From Gyrodactylus bullatarudis (lineage: Eukaryota > Platyhelminthes > Monogenea > Gyrodactylidea > Gyrodactylidae), in assembly GCA_012064415.1 (NCBI GenBank), contig SSNU01000353.1, positions 1 through 64,000 on the forward strand: a stretch of DNA of 64,000 nucleotides. Direction: 5' to 3'. Both the position numbers and the translations under genes were made by a program. Numbering within the stretch: the stretch's first letter is position 1; each line of letters starts with the position of its first letter. Shown one piece after another: positions 60,521 through 64,000 of the stretch. The notes under the pieces were generated by a model that was not told the origin of the DNA, made no database searches, and was given only the letters and a program-made list of their open reading frames with translations.

Positions 60521-62309
60521 ATAAAGTCTATTTTTTGAGCTTATGGACGTCGTAACTAGAGTGATAGGTTACCCCACGGACCATGTTCGTAGCGAAAAAA
60601 ATAGATTTGGCCTTAGTTTAGCCGAGAAAGTGGCTGATCGATCAGATAGTTTCATTTTTGTCGTCTTTACACGTTGAAAATGAAGCTTTATTGGTCCAAT
60701 TTAAAGTTCTCAATCTTTCTTCGTTTTTATCAAGTTAAGCACATTTTAGAGCGTTGCAGAGAAATAGCACAGGGGGTCATGAAAAATTCAAAAAATGGTA
60801 AATGGGTAGAATAAACTGATTCTGGTGTAAAATTTTGCGCTGATTCCGAATCTGTTCTCAGATCTGAAAAATTCCCTATAATTTCTGAGATAATAGGGAA
60901 AAAGGAATTTCCGAAAATTCCAAATTTCTCAAATTTAAAAAATTAATTTTCGCAAAAAGGTTATACTATTACCTTTTTCGCGATTGATAAAACATTTAAC
61001 TCTGCTTCGATCGATATGACATGTGTTGGGGTGGAGGAAATTCTATTTTTTTAAACTGACGTTTAATAAAAAACCGCTTGGTTTTTTTAATAAAATATTT
61101 TTATGTTTTTAATTAAATATCCAACGCGTAAAAAACCTTTGAAAATTAACCTCCCCCAGTTTTGAGCACACCCCATTTTTACTTTACTCAAAACTAAGAA
61201 GTAGGACGAGTAGATGAAAAAAATAATAATTTCAAAATTTTCATTTTTTCTGATTTTGGTCTCAATTTGTGGAGAAATTTTTCCTGGTCAGATCAGTACC
61301 CCCAAAAGTTAGTGAATTATTTCATTAAACTCGAATAAGAAACTCAAAATTAAAACTTGTTTTTCAAAATTCTCTACAAATGACCAAAAAAATTTTTTTT
61401 TTCGAAGACAACACTTGCCTGATTTCCTCAAAAATATTTTGAGTATGCTGACTCGAAGTCATGCTAGTGTTAAGAACGAACGAAGGATTATTGGTGAATA
61501 AAGCTTTATTTTCGTCGGTTCTCTTCAGACCAAACACCAACTTTAGATACAGTTATACATGCAAGTTTAAGGAACATTATAAAATCTGACCAATAGCAAT
61601 TATTTATCCAAGATTGACCAATGGGGGTTGAATGTGCTCATACTATTGGGGCTGTGAGGAATACATCTATTGTCTGATTATAATGATTATTAGTTGCTAA
61701 AAATATTTTTTTTCGTCCACTTTTCCTATTTCCTATCGATGATATATTTTTATTTTTGAAATAAAATAAAAATGAGGGGTGTGCACAAGAGTAGCTCGAA
61801 ATAAATTACATTGAATAGCTCTGAAGAGTAATGATTTTGTAATTAGTGAAATTGAATTCCTAAAATCTACTCCTAATAAAGACTGAACTATCAATGTTTA
61901 CCTCTCTTATCATTAAGCCCAGAGATGATATCCTATCCTCTAAGGAAGAATAAAACTATGTCCATTTAGCAACAAGCCTAACTTGAGTTTTAATTTAACC
62001 GTATGTTACAGTACTTGAATTCCCTTGTGAACAAATGTTTTATAGCTCTTTCTAAAGTAACTTTTCGAACATAATCTTGATAAAATTTGTCAGAGAGAAT
62101 AGTATAGCTTCACACAAAAAACCATTATGCTGATACGACATGAAAATCAATTTTGAGGAGGTTAAAATTCTTAGTGTACAAAAAAACTTTAGAAAGAGGT
62201 TAATTCATGAAGCTCTATAAAAATCAGCTATAATGGAAATGTTGGTGAAGTTAACATTGAGCAGTATTGGATTCAGCTTTTTGGCAAAAGAAGGAAGTTA
62301 AATTAAATC

Positions 62310-63024
62310 GGGATATTGACAAAAAATGTATATATGGGTAGGCTATTTGACAAAAAGTGTATAGTATTTTCACAAATTCAATAGTTGTATACAGTCTATC
62401 ATCAAATAGTCAAATAGTTTTTTTCAGAAAATGTATTGGTGTGTTCGAGATTTTCAAAACATAAATAGCTATGGTTATTTTCGATTAATGTATATTTTTT
62501 GAGGTTTTTACTAAACCTAAATAGGTTTTTACAATTATTGTATACATTTGGGGGTATTTACTAAACATAAATATGTTTTTTAAACATCATACCCCCCCTA
62601 AAAACCGAATTAAGTTTAAAAAGTTCTCCATTTGCGAAATAGGTATAGAGCCTACAAAAATAATACCTTAAAATATTTTTCAAGAACAAAAACATATCGA
62701 TTTCAAGGCATTATTTCAATGGGAAATTGACATAAAATGTATAAATAGGGGGAAAATGTGATAAAATTTGATGATTCTAAAAAACCTTGGACTTTTTGGA
62801 ATTATCTCGATGTCTTTAGATTATGTTGATTATTTAAGATTCTTCTTGTGAATTCCCACTAAAAAATTTTTCATGTTTTTGAACTGAAAAATATTTTCAG
62901 GTATTATTTTTTTTATAGCTATTTCGCAAATGGAGAACTTTTTAAACCTATTTCGAACAGACCAATACATTTTCTAAAAAAAACTATTTGAAATTAGTGA
63001 AAATACATTTTTTGTCAATATCCC
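62310..63024. repeat. Nested palindromic element
   Basis: Three inverted pairs are nested in order: GGGATATTGACAAAAAATGTA (62310-62330) with 63004-63024; AAATAGTTTTTTTCAGAAAA and onward (62412-62440) with 62961-62989; and GTTTAAAAAGTTCTCCATTT and onward (62614-62642) with 62919-62947. The last pair is a perfect 29 bp. The whole 715 bp could fold into one interrupted hairpin. It has no coding frame. Confidence 0.7.
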
Positions 63025-63079
63025 AATTAAATCTGATGAAAAATTATAACTCTATTCTTTTCTGATTATAATTATAATT

Positions 63080-63262
63080 GATAATCATCAATACTTTATT
63101 ATCATAGGTCAGCCTCTTGTATTATTCTATTCTCTAATCTGATTGAACAAAACTGATAGGGATGAGATCATGCAAGTATATTAGTATATTTTGTTTTTGA
63201 TAAACTTGTCGTACCATTGAAGAAGGCGTGTGAGGACAATCACCGTCGAAACATTTGGATGA
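63080..63262 (+). repeat. Dispersed repeat, inverted partner of 48281-48466
   Basis: See the 48281 entry. In this orientation the segment ends with a small hairpin around GAGGACAATCACCGTCGAAAC, a pattern seen in 3' ends of some retroelements. Confidence 0.6.
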
Positions 63263-64000
63263 CCAATGGTCATTGACCATGACCCAAGTTTCAATAAATT
63301 TTATTATAAAACTAATTTTAGATCATTTTTCACTGATTCAGAAACTAAGACAGGCTTTTATTTCATCAAAAACTTGTTAAGAGCCACTTAGAAAGCTTTC
63401 TAAATAAATTTTTTTATGGATCTTTCTCTAGGGATAGCGGGTAATCAATGGATACCAACCATATGATGGAAATCTCAATAAATCTCTCTGAGTTTTCAGA
63501 CACAGGATTTTATGGTACAGGAAAAGGGTTGAAAAACAGAGATATTTTGAGATAAATGCCTTGTAAAGTAATGAAAATCTTGTTCATATGGACTAACCAA
63601 GCTAGTTAGATAATGGTATAGAAATTTGATATTTGTGAGCTGAAAGGTATCATTGCTCAATCAATTACCAAAGAATTGAGTAAACTTACTTGGTATTTTA
63701 GTGACATTATTACTACAAATTTTTATTTAAATAAATTTTTCTATATCATATAGTTAAGTCCAAATATAAAAGATAAAAATACTGTATTTTAGAAGTTCTA
63801 CGCTTTTAAGAAGTGTATTGGATATCTAAATTCTCAACCCTCTAAAGAATAGTGACCCAGTTTAATAACTAGGCCCAGAAGAATGTACGATCAACTTCTC
63901 AGAATATGATTTTTTTAATTTTGACAATATAAATTCTTATGTAAGAGCATATTTTTAGTCAATCTTGTGTCAACAAAATTTCTGATTTTTGTTAAAATTA

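Larger units (their letters stand above)
55596..64000. other. Gene-poor flank downstream of AChE
   Basis: After the AChE stop there is a poly(A) signal (AATAAA, 55608-55613) only 13 bp away. Beyond it I find no host gene. Recognisable items are an inverted-repeat element (56849-57184), a direct repeat (57624-57792), a LINE remnant (59940-60520), a nested palindrome cluster (62310-63024) and a dispersed repeat (63080-63262). The stretches 57800-59900 and 60550-62300 show nothing I can name. Confidence 0.5.

Noticed and set aside
1..64000. CRISPR arrays, bacterial operons, phage or plasmid modules
   Set aside because: There are no regularly spaced repeats and all recognised genes are spliced metazoan genes.

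Overview
This is nuclear DNA of a metazoan. It is AT-rich (about 70% A+T by eye) and carries spliced genes with clear GT/AG borders and poly(A) signals. The orthologues are animal-specific: a MIER chromatin co-repressor, a SLC6 transporter, a metabotropic-glutamate-type class C receptor and a GPI-anchored acetylcholinesterase. I cannot fix the phylum. Very short introns (27-37 nt) beside kilobase introns, together with a dense load of MULE, piggyBac, hAT-like, LINE and fold-back elements, suggest a small invertebrate. A parasitic copepod or a flatworm-like lineage are possible guesses only.

Layout. 1-3.2 kb: terminal exon of an ornithine aminotransferase gene whose remainder lies left of the window. 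3.2-10.2 kb (-): a complete nine-exon OSBP (PH, FFAT, sterol-binding domain), head to head across 155 bp with a complete five-exon MIER gene (10.3-12.3 kb, +). 12.9-17.3 kb (-): a divergent five-exon SLC6-like transporter. 17.9-30.2 kb (+): an eleven-exon class C GPCR whose introns hold a MULE, piggyBac copies and a LINE. 30.3-34.1 kb: a compact housekeeping cluster of UBE2L-type E2 (-), mitochondrial peroxiredoxin (-), NDUFS7 (+) and U1-C (+). 34.6-55.6 kb (+): acetylcholinesterase, whose last exon (GPI signal) lies 12.8 kb beyond the catalytic exons. 55.6-64 kb: no gene recognised, only repeat remnants.

I rebuilt every multi-exon gene by hand from splice sites. In each case exon phases match and total coding length is a multiple of three: OSBP 884 aa, MIER 507, SLC6 552, class C GPCR 953, UBE2L 165, NDUFS7 207, AChE 650. 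That is the main internal check on the models.

How the genes relate. Peroxiredoxin-3 and NDUFS7, both mitochondrial, share a 112-bp divergent promoter region. The SLC6-like protein, the class C receptor and AChE are all types used at synapses or at the cell surface, but nothing here shows that they act together. The most unusual non-genic signal is a hammerhead-ribozyme core found twice. One copy is in a tRNA-like SINE inside an OSBP intron. The other is in a fold-back, BED-finger-bearing DNA element inside an AChE intron.
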